NCBI GenBank assembly: GCA_050943135.1 | Contig: JBMNOP010000013.1 | Location: forward strand, 33,257-97,256 | Source of the DNA: RUG695 sp050943135 | Lineage (GTDB): Bacteria > Planctomycetota > Planctomycetia > Pirellulales > Thermoguttaceae | DNA length: 64,000 bases | Direction: 5' to 3' | Part shown: piece by piece, positions 1-8,223 of the stretch | Layout of the letters: each line of letters starts with the position of its first letter | How positions within the stretch are numbered: position 1 is the first letter of the stretch | Made by a program: the position numbers and the translations under genes | Notes under the pieces: model-generated | Databases searched by the model: none | Told to the model about the DNA's origin: nothing | The model's input: the letters and a program-made list of their open reading frames with translations, nothing else

Positions 1-822
1 TTTTCCCGGCACCCGTCCCCGTGCACAGAGCATGCGCAAAGCCAGTTCTTTCTTCTCCATTTCGAGACTGAAAAAGAGCACCGGTTGCTTTGTTTCCACG
101 GCGACGTAGTCGGCGATGTTGGTTGCCAACGCCGTTTTTCCCATGCTCGGCCGGGCAGCTAAAATGATCAATTCCGACGCGCGCAGGCCATTCAGGATTT
201 CATCGAGTTTGGTGAATCCGGTGGAGAGACCGTCCATCTCTTCGGTCATGTTGTCGATTTTGAACAACAGGTCGCCCATAATCTCTCGCATCGGCCTGAC
301 ATTTTGGGAGCTCCGCTCATTGCTGATCTGGAAAATTTCCTCTTCGGCTTCGGCAATCAGATCTCGGGGCTTTTTGTCCGATTCGTAAGCCCCCACGAGA
401 ATTTTGGAACTTGTTTCGATCAGTTCGCGCAGAATGGCTTTGTCTCGGACAATTTTGGCATAGTGAGTGGCGTGAGCCGCGACCGGCACCGATGTCATCA
501 TCTCGGCAATATAGGCTTCGCCACCGATCTGTTCCATTTCGCCGTTTTGCCGGAGCCGTTCGGTCAACAGAGTCAGGTCGATCCCTTTCCCTTCGTCATG
601 CATAGCGAGCAGACACTGAAACAGACGGCGGTTCGCATCTTTGAAGAATTCATGCGGTCGGACAAGAGATATAACCTCGTCGCAGACCATCGGATTGAGC
701 AGGATCGCACCGATCACACCGGCTTCGGCCTCGGCGCTGTACGGAAGTTGTCGGTCATACGGCATTTGCGTTGCGGTGCGCGAAACTCTCGAATCCCCGT
801 GCTGTCCTCTTTCTCTGGGCAT
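1..822 (-). CDS. dnaB: Replicative DNA helicase DnaB (5' part, runs off the window)
   Basis: Hexameric helicase that unwinds DNA ahead of the replisome. The 274 visible residues contain the DnaB N-terminal domain (about residues 18-120, beginning PYSAEAEAGVIGAILL), the linker, and the start of the RecA-like domain with the GLSTGFTKLDE stretch and the Walker A motif RPSMGKTA near residue 225, followed by LFFSLEMEKKELALRML. The remainder of the ATPase core lies beyond base 1, so this is a truncated view rather than a broken gene. The ATG at 822 is chosen because GGAGG lies five bases upstream; an in-frame ATG at 834 is less well placed. The family assignment is firm. Confidence 0.95.
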   Translation of the reverse strand, partial: MPRERGQHGDSRVSRTATQMPYDRQLPYSAEAEAGVIGAILLNPMVCDEVISLVRPHEFFKDANRRLFQCLLAMHDEGKGIDLTLLTERLRQNGEMEQIGGEAYIAEMMTSVPVAAHATHYAKIVRDKAILRELIETSSKILVGAYESDKKPRDLIAEAEEEIFQISNERSSQNVRPMREIMGDLLFKIDNMTEEMDGLSTGFTKLDEILNGLRASELIILAARPSMGKTALATNIADYVAVETKQPVLFFSLEMEKKELALRMLCARGRVPGK

Positions 823-930
823 ATTTCCCTCCATATCCTTGAAGCGATTCCGAACCGGTGAGTCTGTAAAAACAGATTGTGTAAACCTTTTAAAACCGAA
901 TTATCTCGGAATCAATACATTATCACTTTC

Positions 931-943
931 AGCAAGTCTTGCT
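931..943. other. Short inverted repeat upstream of dnaB
   Basis: AGCAAG and CTTGCT flank a single T, giving a perfect 6-bp dyad in the 167-base gap between dnaB and the kinase gene. On the minus strand it abuts GATAAT, a possible -10 element for dnaB, so it could be an operator; no good -35 was found. It may also be chance. Confidence 0.25.
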
Positions 944-989
944 AGTCATTCGGTTAAAGTTTTCTGCAAACCCCTACGAAAACGATTTT

Positions 990-2837
990 TCAGAGATCGC
1001 GGTCATCAACGTAATCGAAGAAAAACTCTTCGTCGTCCGGATAGGTTTCGATCTGTACGGGATCGGAGTGCGGGGGCTTAGGCCATGATTCGGGGCGCGG
1101 TTCGATCAGTGACTCCTCAAGACGCGCGACGATGGTATCGGCAGATCGCTCGATTTGTTTGTCGAAAAGATCCCCTTCGGATTGATGCGTCACCGTCTTT
1201 GGAATCGGTGTATCGGGCGTTGCGGCGGACGGAGCCGACTCGGCGGGTGCGGCCGGGGGCGTCGGGGGGGTGTGAGGGGATGGAACGGCAGGGGCATTGG
1301 CTTCCGGCGCTTTCTCGGCAACTCGCGCCGCCGCCTTCGGAGGAGTGCTTTCCTCGCGCTTTTTTTGCGCAGCTTTCTCGGCGAGGAGCTTGTTGATAAT
1401 AAAGATGATGCGCCCCATGGTGATCGGCATACCGACGGTCGTACGCCAGCGGGATCGCGCCGTTTTCGCTCCCCACTTTAACTGGTTTTCATCAAGCAGA
1501 AGAATGGCCGGAACCTCTTCGGCCGCGGGAATTTTTGCCAGTTCGTTAAATCCCAAAACGGCCTTTTTACCGAGTGAATGAGCGTTGATCAGAACACAGT
1601 CGACATTGAGCCGATCGCTGGCAAACCGTTCGAGAAGCCGTTCGACCGTTGAGAAGATCAGGACGCGATACCCTGCGTTCTTCATGGCGTCGCGGAACGA
1701 GTCTTGCAAATTGATATTCGACTCGACAACGCACACAACCGGCAGATCGGAAGTTTTTTTGGCGTGTTGAACGAGACTCAGACTACTGGCGGACGGATTT
1801 TCGACTCCGGGATCCTCGGAGGTGCCGAGCTGTTCGAGCTTTTGTGTTACATGCTGAAGGTCGGCCAGCATCGCGGCAGGGGACTGGTATCTTTTCTCCG
1901 GGTCGAGCGACATAGATTTATCGACAATGTACGCCAGTGCCGCCGGGATCCTCGGCATTACCTGCCGGATCGGCCTGACCTTGAGAAAACGGTCTTTGTT
2001 GAGCCGCTGGGCTCGCTCCTTGACATTCCCGAGTGGGGCGATTCCCGTGAGCATTTGGTAGAACATCGCTCCCAGGAAATAGATGTCGCTCCGTTTGTCG
2101 TCACGCCGAACACCGGTGCACCTTTCAAGCGCAGCATACTCGATAGCGCGTTGATTCCTTTGTTCGTTTTTGGAATCAGCGTCGGCCGCCAGCCCGAAAT
2201 CGAGCAGAAGCGCTTTGCCGGAAGTGGAAATCAGGACGTTGGTCATTTTCATGTCGCGGTGAAGATGCGAGCGTTTAAATGCATAGTCCAACCCCGTGCA
2301 GATGTCGGAAACGATTCGGGTGGCGATTTTGTATTCGATCTTCTTGTGCAGGCTGAGATATTGTCGGAGCGTCTGCCCCTCGATGAAATCCATCACGATG
2401 TAATGGGTATTATTTTCGGAATAGTAGCCGTGGATGCAAACGATATTCGGATGACGCAGTTGCATGCCGAGCTCGGCTTCCCGCTCGAAAAGATTGACTG
2501 CCTCGGCATCGGAAGAGTAACGGCTACGGAGAACTTTGACCGCAGCGGTTTTCCCCGTTTCGGAGTGAACGGCGCGGAAGACCCGCGCGAACGTCCCCGC
2601 CCCGGTGGAATAGAGAACCTTGTACTTTCCGTAGAAAAAGCCGGATGTCTCTCCCGAGGCGAGCCGTTCCACCTGATACTTGGTCAGGTGGCCTTGGCGC
2701 AGAAGTGCTGTAAGGAACCGGTTCCGGTCGACATTTTGGGTGCCGAGGGAGTTCCAAACGTCTTCGAGCTGCGACGGCGTGAGAATTTCAAGCGCCAAAG
2801 CCCGCTGGGCGATTTCGTCTACGGAGAGGTCTGCCAT
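990..2837 (-). CDS. Ser/Thr protein kinase fused to a degenerate receiver domain
   Basis: A 615-residue soluble protein. Residues 1-66 form a conserved planctomycete-type N-terminal segment. Residues 70-335 are a Hanks-type kinase: glycine loop STGAGTFARVF (77-87), AAVK lysine 101, HRDMKMTN (193-200) and DFG (213-215), so catalysis looks intact. Residues 365-488 match a two-component receiver in length and pattern, but the phospho-acceptor Asp is Asn418 (VDCVLINAH), the acidic pair reads ES, and the conserved Lys is Met470; this should be a pseudo-receiver. A Pro/Ala-rich linker and acidic tail follow. No transmembrane segment is seen, unlike typical PknB. The gene is read from a consensus promoter at 2884-2911. 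The substrate is unknown. Confidence 0.9.
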   Translation of the reverse strand: MADLSVDEIAQRALALEILTPSQLEDVWNSLGTQNVDRNRFLTALLRQGHLTKYQVERLASGETSGFFYGKYKVLYSTGAGTFARVFRAVHSETGKTAAVKVLRSRYSSDAEAVNLFEREAELGMQLRHPNIVCIHGYYSENNTHYIVMDFIEGQTLRQYLSLHKKIEYKIATRIVSDICTGLDYAFKRSHLHRDMKMTNVLISTSGKALLLDFGLAADADSKNEQRNQRAIEYAALERCTGVRRDDKRSDIYFLGAMFYQMLTGIAPLGNVKERAQRLNKDRFLKVRPIRQVMPRIPAALAYIVDKSMSLDPEKRYQSPAAMLADLQHVTQKLEQLGTSEDPGVENPSASSLSLVQHAKKTSDLPVVCVVESNINLQDSFRDAMKNAGYRVLIFSTVERLLERFASDRLNVDCVLINAHSLGKKAVLGFNELAKIPAAEEVPAILLLDENQLKWGAKTARSRWRTTVGMPITMGRIIFIINKLLAEKAAQKKREESTPPKAAARVAEKAPEANAPAVPSPHTPPTPPAAPAESAPSAATPDTPIPKTVTHQSEGDLFDKQIERSADTIVARLEESLIEPRPESWPKPPHSDPVQIETYPDDEEFFFDYVDDRDL

Positions 2838-2883
2838 TAACGGAACACGGGGTTATAGGAACTTTCGATAAACAGTCACCCCC

Positions 2884-2911
2884 ATTATAGCGAACAAAGT
2901 CGTTTTGTCAA
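2884..2911 (-). promoter_or_regulatory. Consensus sigma-70 promoter for the kinase gene
   Basis: On the minus strand TTGACA (2911-2906) and TATAAT (2889-2884) are separated by 16 bases. Both hexamers match the housekeeping consensus exactly. Transcription would start near 2877, about 40 bases before the ATG at 2837. Confidence 0.8.
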
Positions 2912-3059
2912 AAATCTTTTTGCCTCCTTTGCGGGGGAATATCCCCTCCGGAGGAACAGTCTGGTTCCGGGTTAAATGAAGGAGGCAGGAAAAACAGCGA
3001 ATCCTTTTTTCTCCCGGTCGGCGTCGCGGGCCATGCCGCCGGGGCGCCCGGCGATGCTA

Positions 3060-3087
3060 TTGAAATTTCCCGATGTTTGCTTATAAT
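3060..3087 (+). promoter_or_regulatory. Sigma-70 promoter for leuA
   Basis: TTGAAA (3060-3065), a 16-base spacer and TATAAT (3082-3087). The -10 box covers the TTG that would otherwise open the longest reading frame, so translation must begin further downstream. Confidence 0.65.
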
Positions 3088-3155
3088 TGGCAAGGGTCAT
3101 TTCCCCCCATTTTGATGGGTTTGGTTTAACAGAGATGTCATCAATCGAGGAAACG

Positions 3156-4751
3156 ATGGAACAGTCATCCGCAGAGACAACCCCGATCGCGGTGCCGCGA
3201 CGGCTTATTACGGTCTTTGATACCACCCTTCGTGACGGGGAACAGTCCCCCGGAGCGAGCATGAACCTGGCAGAAAAGCTGGAAGTGGCTAAAGCTCTGG
3301 AAGAGCTTGGCGTCGATGTCATTGAAGCCGGTTTTCCGATCGTCTCGCCCGGCGATTTTGAGTCGGTTTTGGAAATTTCCAAAACAGTCAAAAACGCAGG
3401 CGTCTGCGGACTGGCACGCTGTGTCGATAAAGATATTGACGCCGCGCGCGACTCGCTGAAAGTCGCCAGGCGCCCCCGAATCCACGTCTTTTTGGCAACG
3501 AGCGCGATTCACCGCGAATATAAACTTCGTATGACCCAGGAAGATATCATTGCCCGGGCGGTTGAAGGGGTCAAGCGTGCCCGCAACTACTGTGACGATA
3601 TCGAATTCTCTCCTGAAGACGCCTCCCGAACCGAGATCGACTTCCTCTGCCGCGTCGTAGAGGCGGTGATTGCCGCCGGGGCGAGTACCGTGAATATTCC
3701 CGATACGGTCGGTTATACGACGCCGCAAGAGATGTTCGAGCGGATTCGAATCCTTCGAAATCGGGTGCCGAATATCGATAAAGCCGTTATCAGTGTCCAC
3801 TGTCACAATGACCTGGGAATGGCGGTCGCCAACACCCTTTCGGCGATTCAGGCCGGTGCCCAGCAGTTTGAATGCGCGATCAACGGGCTCGGTGAGCGTG
3901 CCGGCAACTGCGCTCTCGAAGAAGTGGTCATGGGGCTGAAGACCCGTGGCGATATTTTCAAGGCCGACACACGGGTCAACACCAAGAGGATCGTTCCGAC
4001 GAGCCGCTTGGTCTCGCGGATCACCGGTCTGAAAGTCCAACGTAACAAGGCGATTGTCGGCCAGAATGCCTTTGCACACGAATCGGGGATTCATCAGGCG
4101 GGGATGCTCCGCGAGCGGACGACCTACGAAATCATGACGCCGGAAAGTGTCGGGCTTCTCAAGAGTGACCTGGTTCTCGGCAAGCACAGCGGACGGGCCG
4201 CGTTAGCCGACCGTGCCAAGCATCTCGGATATACCCTGACCCAAGAGCAACTTGATGTCGTATTTACCGAGTTCAAAAAACTGGCCGACCGAAAAAAGGA
4301 TGTCCTCGACGTCGATATTCTCGCGCTCATCGAACAATCGATTCGTGATAAAAATTTTCAGTCCGAGACGGTCGATCGTTATTGGCACTATGTTGATTAC
4401 GAGATGTCGATTGGTACCGAAAAGAAGCCGACGCTGCGGTTGACCCTTTCACAGAACAACGTCAAGAAAACCGTCGAGGTTCAGGGGGAAGGCGGGCCGG
4501 TCAATGCGCTCTTCGAAGGAATTCAGATGGCGACCGGCTACCAGTTGGTTATCCGCGAATATAAAGTCGACGCGGTTTCGGGCGGGCCCGATGCACAGGG
4601 GGAAGCTGTGGTCCACCTCGAGGAAGCCGCGGTCCCCGGCACCGTTTACCGCGGCCACGGCATCTCGATTGATGTGATCGAAGCTTCGGTGATGGCAATG
4701 GTCAATGCGGTCAACCGCTTGATCGGCGGCCAGGTATCGGTCGGCGCGTAA
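3156..4751 (+). CDS. leuA: 2-isopropylmalate synthase
   Basis: Condenses acetyl-CoA with 2-oxoisovalerate in the first committed step of leucine synthesis. The protein of 531 residues begins its TIM-barrel HMGL domain with FDTTLRDGEQSPGASMN, the LeuA signature, and has the metal-binding HCHNDLGMAVAN stretch and ENCALEE-like region (NCALEEVVMG), followed by the linker HESGIHQAGML and a C-terminal regulatory domain of about 120 residues that in this family senses leucine. ATG 3156 is preferred because GAGG lies five bases upstream and because earlier in-frame starts lie in or next to the promoter; ATG 3135 is the alternative. It is not next to leuB, leuC or leuD here. Confidence 0.93.
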   Translation: MEQSSAETTPIAVPRRLITVFDTTLRDGEQSPGASMNLAEKLEVAKALEELGVDVIEAGFPIVSPGDFESVLEISKTVKNAGVCGLARCVDKDIDAARDSLKVARRPRIHVFLATSAIHREYKLRMTQEDIIARAVEGVKRARNYCDDIEFSPEDASRTEIDFLCRVVEAVIAAGASTVNIPDTVGYTTPQEMFERIRILRNRVPNIDKAVISVHCHNDLGMAVANTLSAIQAGAQQFECAINGLGERAGNCALEEVVMGLKTRGDIFKADTRVNTKRIVPTSRLVSRITGLKVQRNKAIVGQNAFAHESGIHQAGMLRERTTYEIMTPESVGLLKSDLVLGKHSGRAALADRAKHLGYTLTQEQLDVVFTEFKKLADRKKDVLDVDILALIEQSIRDKNFQSETVDRYWHYVDYEMSIGTEKKPTLRLTLSQNNVKKTVEVQGEGGPVNALFEGIQMATGYQLVIREYKVDAVSGGPDAQGEAVVHLEEAAVPGTVYRGHGISIDVIEASVMAMVNAVNRLIGGQVSVGA

Positions 4752-4769
4752 AGAGTAGAGGGGACGACG

Positions 4770-4976
4770 ATGAAGACATCCCTTATGTTTCCGATGTGCG
4801 GAGGCTTATTGTTGACCTCGGCGTTCTTTTTGGTTTCGGGGTGCGACAGCCCCGAAGTCCCGCGCGGCGAGTACGGGGAAATTATTGATGAGTTGCCCGA
4901 CTTTCCCCACTCTCCCAAGACTCTTCCCATCCCGGATGGAGTTCTCCCTCGGGAGCAACAGATAGAATCGTTATGA
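4770..4976 (+). CDS. Small putative lipoprotein
   Basis: A 68-residue protein with a short basic start, a hydrophobic stretch and the lipobox LVSGC ending at about residue 25, so it should be cleaved by signal peptidase II and anchored by lipid at the new N-terminal Cys. The mature part is short, Pro-rich and acidic (EVPRGEYGEIIDELPDF). A GAGGGG ribosome-binding site precedes the ATG by seven bases. It lies 18 bases after leuA and may be co-transcribed. No function is recognised. Confidence 0.7.
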   Translation: MKTSLMFPMCGGLLLTSAFFLVSGCDSPEVPRGEYGEIIDELPDFPHSPKTLPIPDGVLPREQQIESL

Positions 4977-5073
4977 TCCGGGGAGAATTGTGGGTACCAT
5001 CCCCGAATATTCGCGTTTTGCCTTTTGGGTCATTTTCAATGGAATGTTCCCTTCTCGGTTTGCGGACAGATAA

Positions 5074-6099
5074 ATGTCAGATACACAAAACGACGGCACC
5101 GTGCCTCTCCTTTCCATCGTAACTCCGGCCTTCAACGAAGAGGCGAATCTCGAAGAATTTCATCGGCGGGCAGCCACCTGTCTTGACACCGCGAAACTGA
5201 CGTGGGAAATCATCATGGTCGATGACGGCAGTTCCGACGATACTGCCAATGTGATCGATCGTCTCCACCAAAAAGATCCGCGGGTGCGTGGGGTGTCGTT
5301 TGCCCGGAATTTCGGAAATCAACATGCGGTTTCTGCCGGGCTGGCCGCATCGTGCGGAAAGGCGGTGGTGATTATCGACGCTGACCTGCAGCACCCCGTC
5401 GAGTTGATCCCGGAGATGGTTGAGGCGTGGCAACAGGGATTTCGGGTTGTCAACACGGTTCGTCGCTACGGCCACGACGTATCTTTTTCGAAGCGTCTCC
5501 TTTCGGCGATTTTTTATAAGGTCATGAACCTCCTTTCCGGAACGAAAATCGAGACCGCCGCACCCGACTTTAAACTTCTTGATCGGCAGGTGGTCGACCT
5601 TCTTGTGCAGATGCCCGAACGGACGCGCTACCTTAAAGCGTTGATCCCCTGGCTCGGTTTTAACCAGACCTGCATTTCCTTCGATTGCCAGGAACGCTAC
5701 GCGGGGAAGTCTTCCTTTAACTTCGTGCGGCTTGCCGAGTTGGCGCTCGACGGGATTATCAGTTTTTCGACCAAGCCACTCCGGTGGATCATCTATCTCG
5801 GGGCGCTTGTTTTGCTGATTACCGTTCCCTATGGGTGCTGGGCGTTCTTCCAGTTCTGTTTTCTCGGTCCGAAGACAGCGGGGTGGACTTCGATCATCCT
5901 GCTGAACCTTCTTCTGGGAGGAGCGACCCTTATTTCCCTCGGGGTGATTGGGGAGTACATCGGCCGGATTTACAATGAGGTCAAGCAGCGTCCCCTTTAC
6001 ACAGTGAAAAAGGTATGGGGAATTGACGAAAAGAGCGTGGTACGCGCGGCTTTCGGCTATGAGAGAAAAGAGGATGACGGAACTGATCTTCAATGCTGA
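5074..6099 (+). CDS. Family 2 glycosyltransferase, polyprenyl-phosphate type
   Basis: A 341-residue membrane-anchored GT2 enzyme of the DPM1/GtrB group, which moves a sugar from a nucleotide donor onto polyprenyl phosphate at the inner membrane. Visible motifs: the fold start LSIVTPAFNEEANLEEF, MVDDGSSDDT, the metal-binding DADLQHP near residue 105, and ERYAGKSSFN in the acceptor region. Two hydrophobic segments (about 230-255 and 270-295) give the usual C-terminal hairpin. The sugar cannot be told from sequence. The next gene overlaps its end, so the two are translated together. Confidence 0.88.
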   Translation: MSDTQNDGTVPLLSIVTPAFNEEANLEEFHRRAATCLDTAKLTWEIIMVDDGSSDDTANVIDRLHQKDPRVRGVSFARNFGNQHAVSAGLAASCGKAVVIIDADLQHPVELIPEMVEAWQQGFRVVNTVRRYGHDVSFSKRLLSAIFYKVMNLLSGTKIETAAPDFKLLDRQVVDLLVQMPERTRYLKALIPWLGFNQTCISFDCQERYAGKSSFNFVRLAELALDGIISFSTKPLRWIIYLGALVLLITVPYGCWAFFQFCFLGPKTAGWTSIILLNLLLGGATLISLGVIGEYIGRIYNEVKQRPLYTVKKVWGIDEKSVVRAAFGYERKEDDGTDLQC

Positions 6100-7012
6100 C
6101 GATTTCGGTCTTTCCCCGTCGGCAAACCGATCGATCGTCGCCTGTGCGCGGGCGGGACTCTTAAAGTCGGCTTCACTAATGGTCACACACCATTCGGCCG
6201 AGGATGCCGTGCGGCTCGTCGATTCACTCGATGAACCGATTCGGCTCGGTCTGCACTTCTGTCTGACCTCCGGCCGAGCGGTTTCGCCCGCTACATCGAT
6301 TCCCCTCTTGGCCGCGCCGGACGGGAGGTTCAAAAACGGGTTTCTCTCTTTGCTGCGGCTCCTGACTTCGAGCTGCCGCGCCGAGGTGTCGGCACAAGTC
6401 GCCCTTGAGTTCGAGGCTCAGTATCGTCGATTTGAGAGGTTGCTTTCCCTGGCCCCGCGGACCACGGCCGATCACCTCGACTCGCACCAGCATATTCATG
6501 TCTTTCCCCCGATGATGAAACTCTTCGGACAAAAGGCGCAGCAGGCGGGGCTTGTCTTACGTATCCCCTCTGAGCCGGTTATTTGTGTTGCGCGCCTGTT
6601 TCGACCGCCGGTCCTCTCCCGTGCCGGAGGATACGCCAAAAAGAGAATTCTCGATCACTTCATTCACAAAACACCCGAAGCCTTCGCATCGGCACCGATC
6701 TATTTCGGTGTCATCGATTCGGGACGAATGGACTGCGGTGCGATAAACGCCGTCCTAGACGCTCTGCCGCGATTGCTCAAAAGAAAAAAGGAGAAGCGTC
6801 AGGTAGAACTCAACCTTCATCCGTGGAAAATTGCCGGAGAGAAAGAAATCGTTCCGCAATACGCCAGCGCTGCCGATCGTGCATTCGGAAACTCTCCGTT
6901 ACGGGAAGAAGAATTTAACGCCCTTGTAAAACACGCACCCCAAATCCAAGCAAAAATGTCGGATTTGGGGTTTACAACGTCATACTTCAGAATACCGGCA
7001 CGGCGCCGATAG
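6074..7012 (+). CDS. YdjC/ChbG-family (HpnK-like) carbohydrate deacetylase
   Basis: A 312-residue metal-dependent deacetylase of the YdjC/ChbG family, which removes N-acetyl groups from amino sugars. It opens with ELIFNADDFGLSPSANRSI, where the Asp residues bind metal, and has the DHLDSHQHIHVFP motif that supplies metal-binding His residues near residue 135. The GLHFCLTSGRAV region resembles HpnK, the hopanoid-linked member. ATG 6074 is chosen because the family starts just before NADDFG and purine-rich sequence lies upstream; ATG 6059 is possible. The gene overlaps the preceding glycosyltransferase by 26 bases, suggesting that the sugar added by that enzyme is deacetylated here. Confidence 0.85.
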   Translation: MTELIFNADDFGLSPSANRSIVACARAGLLKSASLMVTHHSAEDAVRLVDSLDEPIRLGLHFCLTSGRAVSPATSIPLLAAPDGRFKNGFLSLLRLLTSSCRAEVSAQVALEFEAQYRRFERLLSLAPRTTADHLDSHQHIHVFPPMMKLFGQKAQQAGLVLRIPSEPVICVARLFRPPVLSRAGGYAKKRILDHFIHKTPEAFASAPIYFGVIDSGRMDCGAINAVLDALPRLLKRKKEKRQVELNLHPWKIAGEKEIVPQYASAADRAFGNSPLREEEFNALVKHAPQIQAKMSDLGFTTSYFRIPARRR

Positions 7013-7029
7013 GCCGGGAAGAAAAAAGC

Positions 7030-7119
7030 TTAGTCTTTACGATGCCTGATCTTCGAGCGCATTCGTCGCTTTTTTCTACCGAGCTTTCGCCGACCCTTAC
7101 CCGTCTTTTTGGTTCCCAC
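7030..7119 (-). CDS. Conserved-looking 29-residue basic protein
   Basis: A very short gene with a GTG start and GGAG six bases upstream; an in-frame stop sits just before the start, so this is its full extent. The product begins MGTKKTGKGRRKLG and ends RSKIRHRKD, and more than half of its residues are Lys or Arg. The KRRMRSKIRHRK pattern resembles the small AURKAIP1/COX24-type basic proteins thought to associate with the ribosome, but that link is inference. It lies 85 bases downstream of ispE on the same strand and is probably in that transcript. Confidence 0.7.
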   Translation of the reverse strand: MGTKKTGKGRRKLGRKKRRMRSKIRHRKD

Positions 7120-7204
7120 TATTTACTCCGTGTTATTTCGCTAAAATGTTAACCGAATGACATCGGCGCAGGAGCTAACGGCACCCGCCGATCTAGAAAT
7201 CTAC

Positions 7205-8140
7205 TCACCCGGCCAATATACCACAATCGACCGAGGGGGAAAGGGGGGAGGGAATCGTCGAACAGACGAAAACTGTTCCGGGAATCCCCCCTCTTTCTAT
7301 CCTGTCTTTGAGTACGGTCCCCTCTTCGGCATCACGTACAAGCGCGTAGAGAGCCGTGCCGCTTCCGGTAAGACGGAAGTCCCCGTAGGGGAGCAGGTGT
7401 GTGAAGATCTCGTCGAGACATGGCAAGATCGTTCGGGCTGTCTTTTCCAGTCGGTTGAATAGGAGGGGACGGATTTCATCGACGTTTCCGCGCAGGAGTG
7501 CGGAGATCAGCAACTCAGGAGAGTGTCGCATTTCCGTCCCCGCTTGCGGAACCGCCTGATAAACCTCGGCGGTTGAAAGTCCGATTGGCGGTTTTATGAG
7601 AACCGTCGTCAGGGGGGCGATTCCACTCGGTAACGGCTCGGTCTGTTCGCCGCGTCCTTTGCCGAGAGCGAATCCTTTTTCAAAGAAGAGGGGGACGTCG
7701 CTGCCGAGACGCGCCCCGATTTCGGCGAGTCGTTTTTGAGTGTAATTCAACGCTAAGAGTCGGTTAAGCCCCACCAATACCGCGGCGGCGTCGGAAGAAC
7801 CGCCACCGAGTCCCGCCTCGGTCGGAATTCGTTTGAGAAGTCGAATCCGCAGAGAAGGAGAGGCTCCGGAGGTTTCGGAAATGGCACGGGCCGCTTTAAC
7901 GGCCAGATTCCCCTCGTCGTTCGGGACCGACGCCGAAAGATCCCGTCCGAACTCATCGACACACGTCAGAGTAATGCATTCTCCCGATCCGGGAAGCAAT
8001 TCGATTTGGACCTCATCGCACAGAGAAATCGGTGCGGTAATCGTCACCACTTCATGATAGCCGTCGACACGCCGTCCCAAGATCTCGAAAAAAAGGTTCA
8101 GTTTAGCCGGGGCTCGAAGGGTGATCCGGGACGAACTCAT
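7205..8140 (-). CDS. ispE: 4-diphosphocytidyl-2-C-methyl-D-erythritol kinase
   Basis: GHMP-family kinase of the MEP isoprenoid pathway, phosphorylating CDP-methylerythritol at the 2-hydroxyl. The 311-residue protein starts with LRAPAKLNLFFEILGRRVDGYHEV, has the ATP-binding PTEAGLGGGSSDAAAVL near residue 100, and the C-terminal LTGSGTALYALV motif. ATG 8140 is preceded by AGGAGAGG at ideal spacing, while the longer frame begins with residues foreign to the family. It follows the flavin-reductase-like gene at 8224-8805 and precedes the 29-residue basic protein. Confidence 0.93.
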   Translation of the reverse strand: MSSSRITLRAPAKLNLFFEILGRRVDGYHEVVTITAPISLCDEVQIELLPGSGECITLTCVDEFGRDLSASVPNDEGNLAVKAARAISETSGASPSLRIRLLKRIPTEAGLGGGSSDAAAVLVGLNRLLALNYTQKRLAEIGARLGSDVPLFFEKGFALGKGRGEQTEPLPSGIAPLTTVLIKPPIGLSTAEVYQAVPQAGTEMRHSPELLISALLRGNVDEIRPLLFNRLEKTARTILPCLDEIFTHLLPYGDFRLTGSGTALYALVRDAEEGTVLKDRIERGGIPGTVFVCSTIPSPLSPSVDCGILAG

Positions 8141-8223
8141 TTTTCCTCTCCTACAAGGGGAACGCTTCTTCACGAAAGGGAGGAGTTGCGCGGCCCTGCC
8201 GAAAATCAATCCGGGAACATCCT

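Larger units (their letters stand above)
2838..3155. other. Divergent control region between kinase and leuA
   Basis: These 318 bases hold no credible gene. They contain a minus-strand promoter at 2884-2911 and a plus-strand promoter at 3060-3087, facing away from each other. Between them lie two small dyads, GGGGA-ATA-TCCCC near 2933-2945 and CCTCCGGAGG near 2945-2954, with no T-run to suggest termination. Confidence 0.6.

Noticed and set aside
3087..3155. Upstream starts for leuA (TTG 3087 and ATG 3135)
   Set aside because: TTG 3087 lies in the -10 box, and the added residues do not resemble LeuA; ATG 3135 has a poorer ribosome-binding site than 3156.
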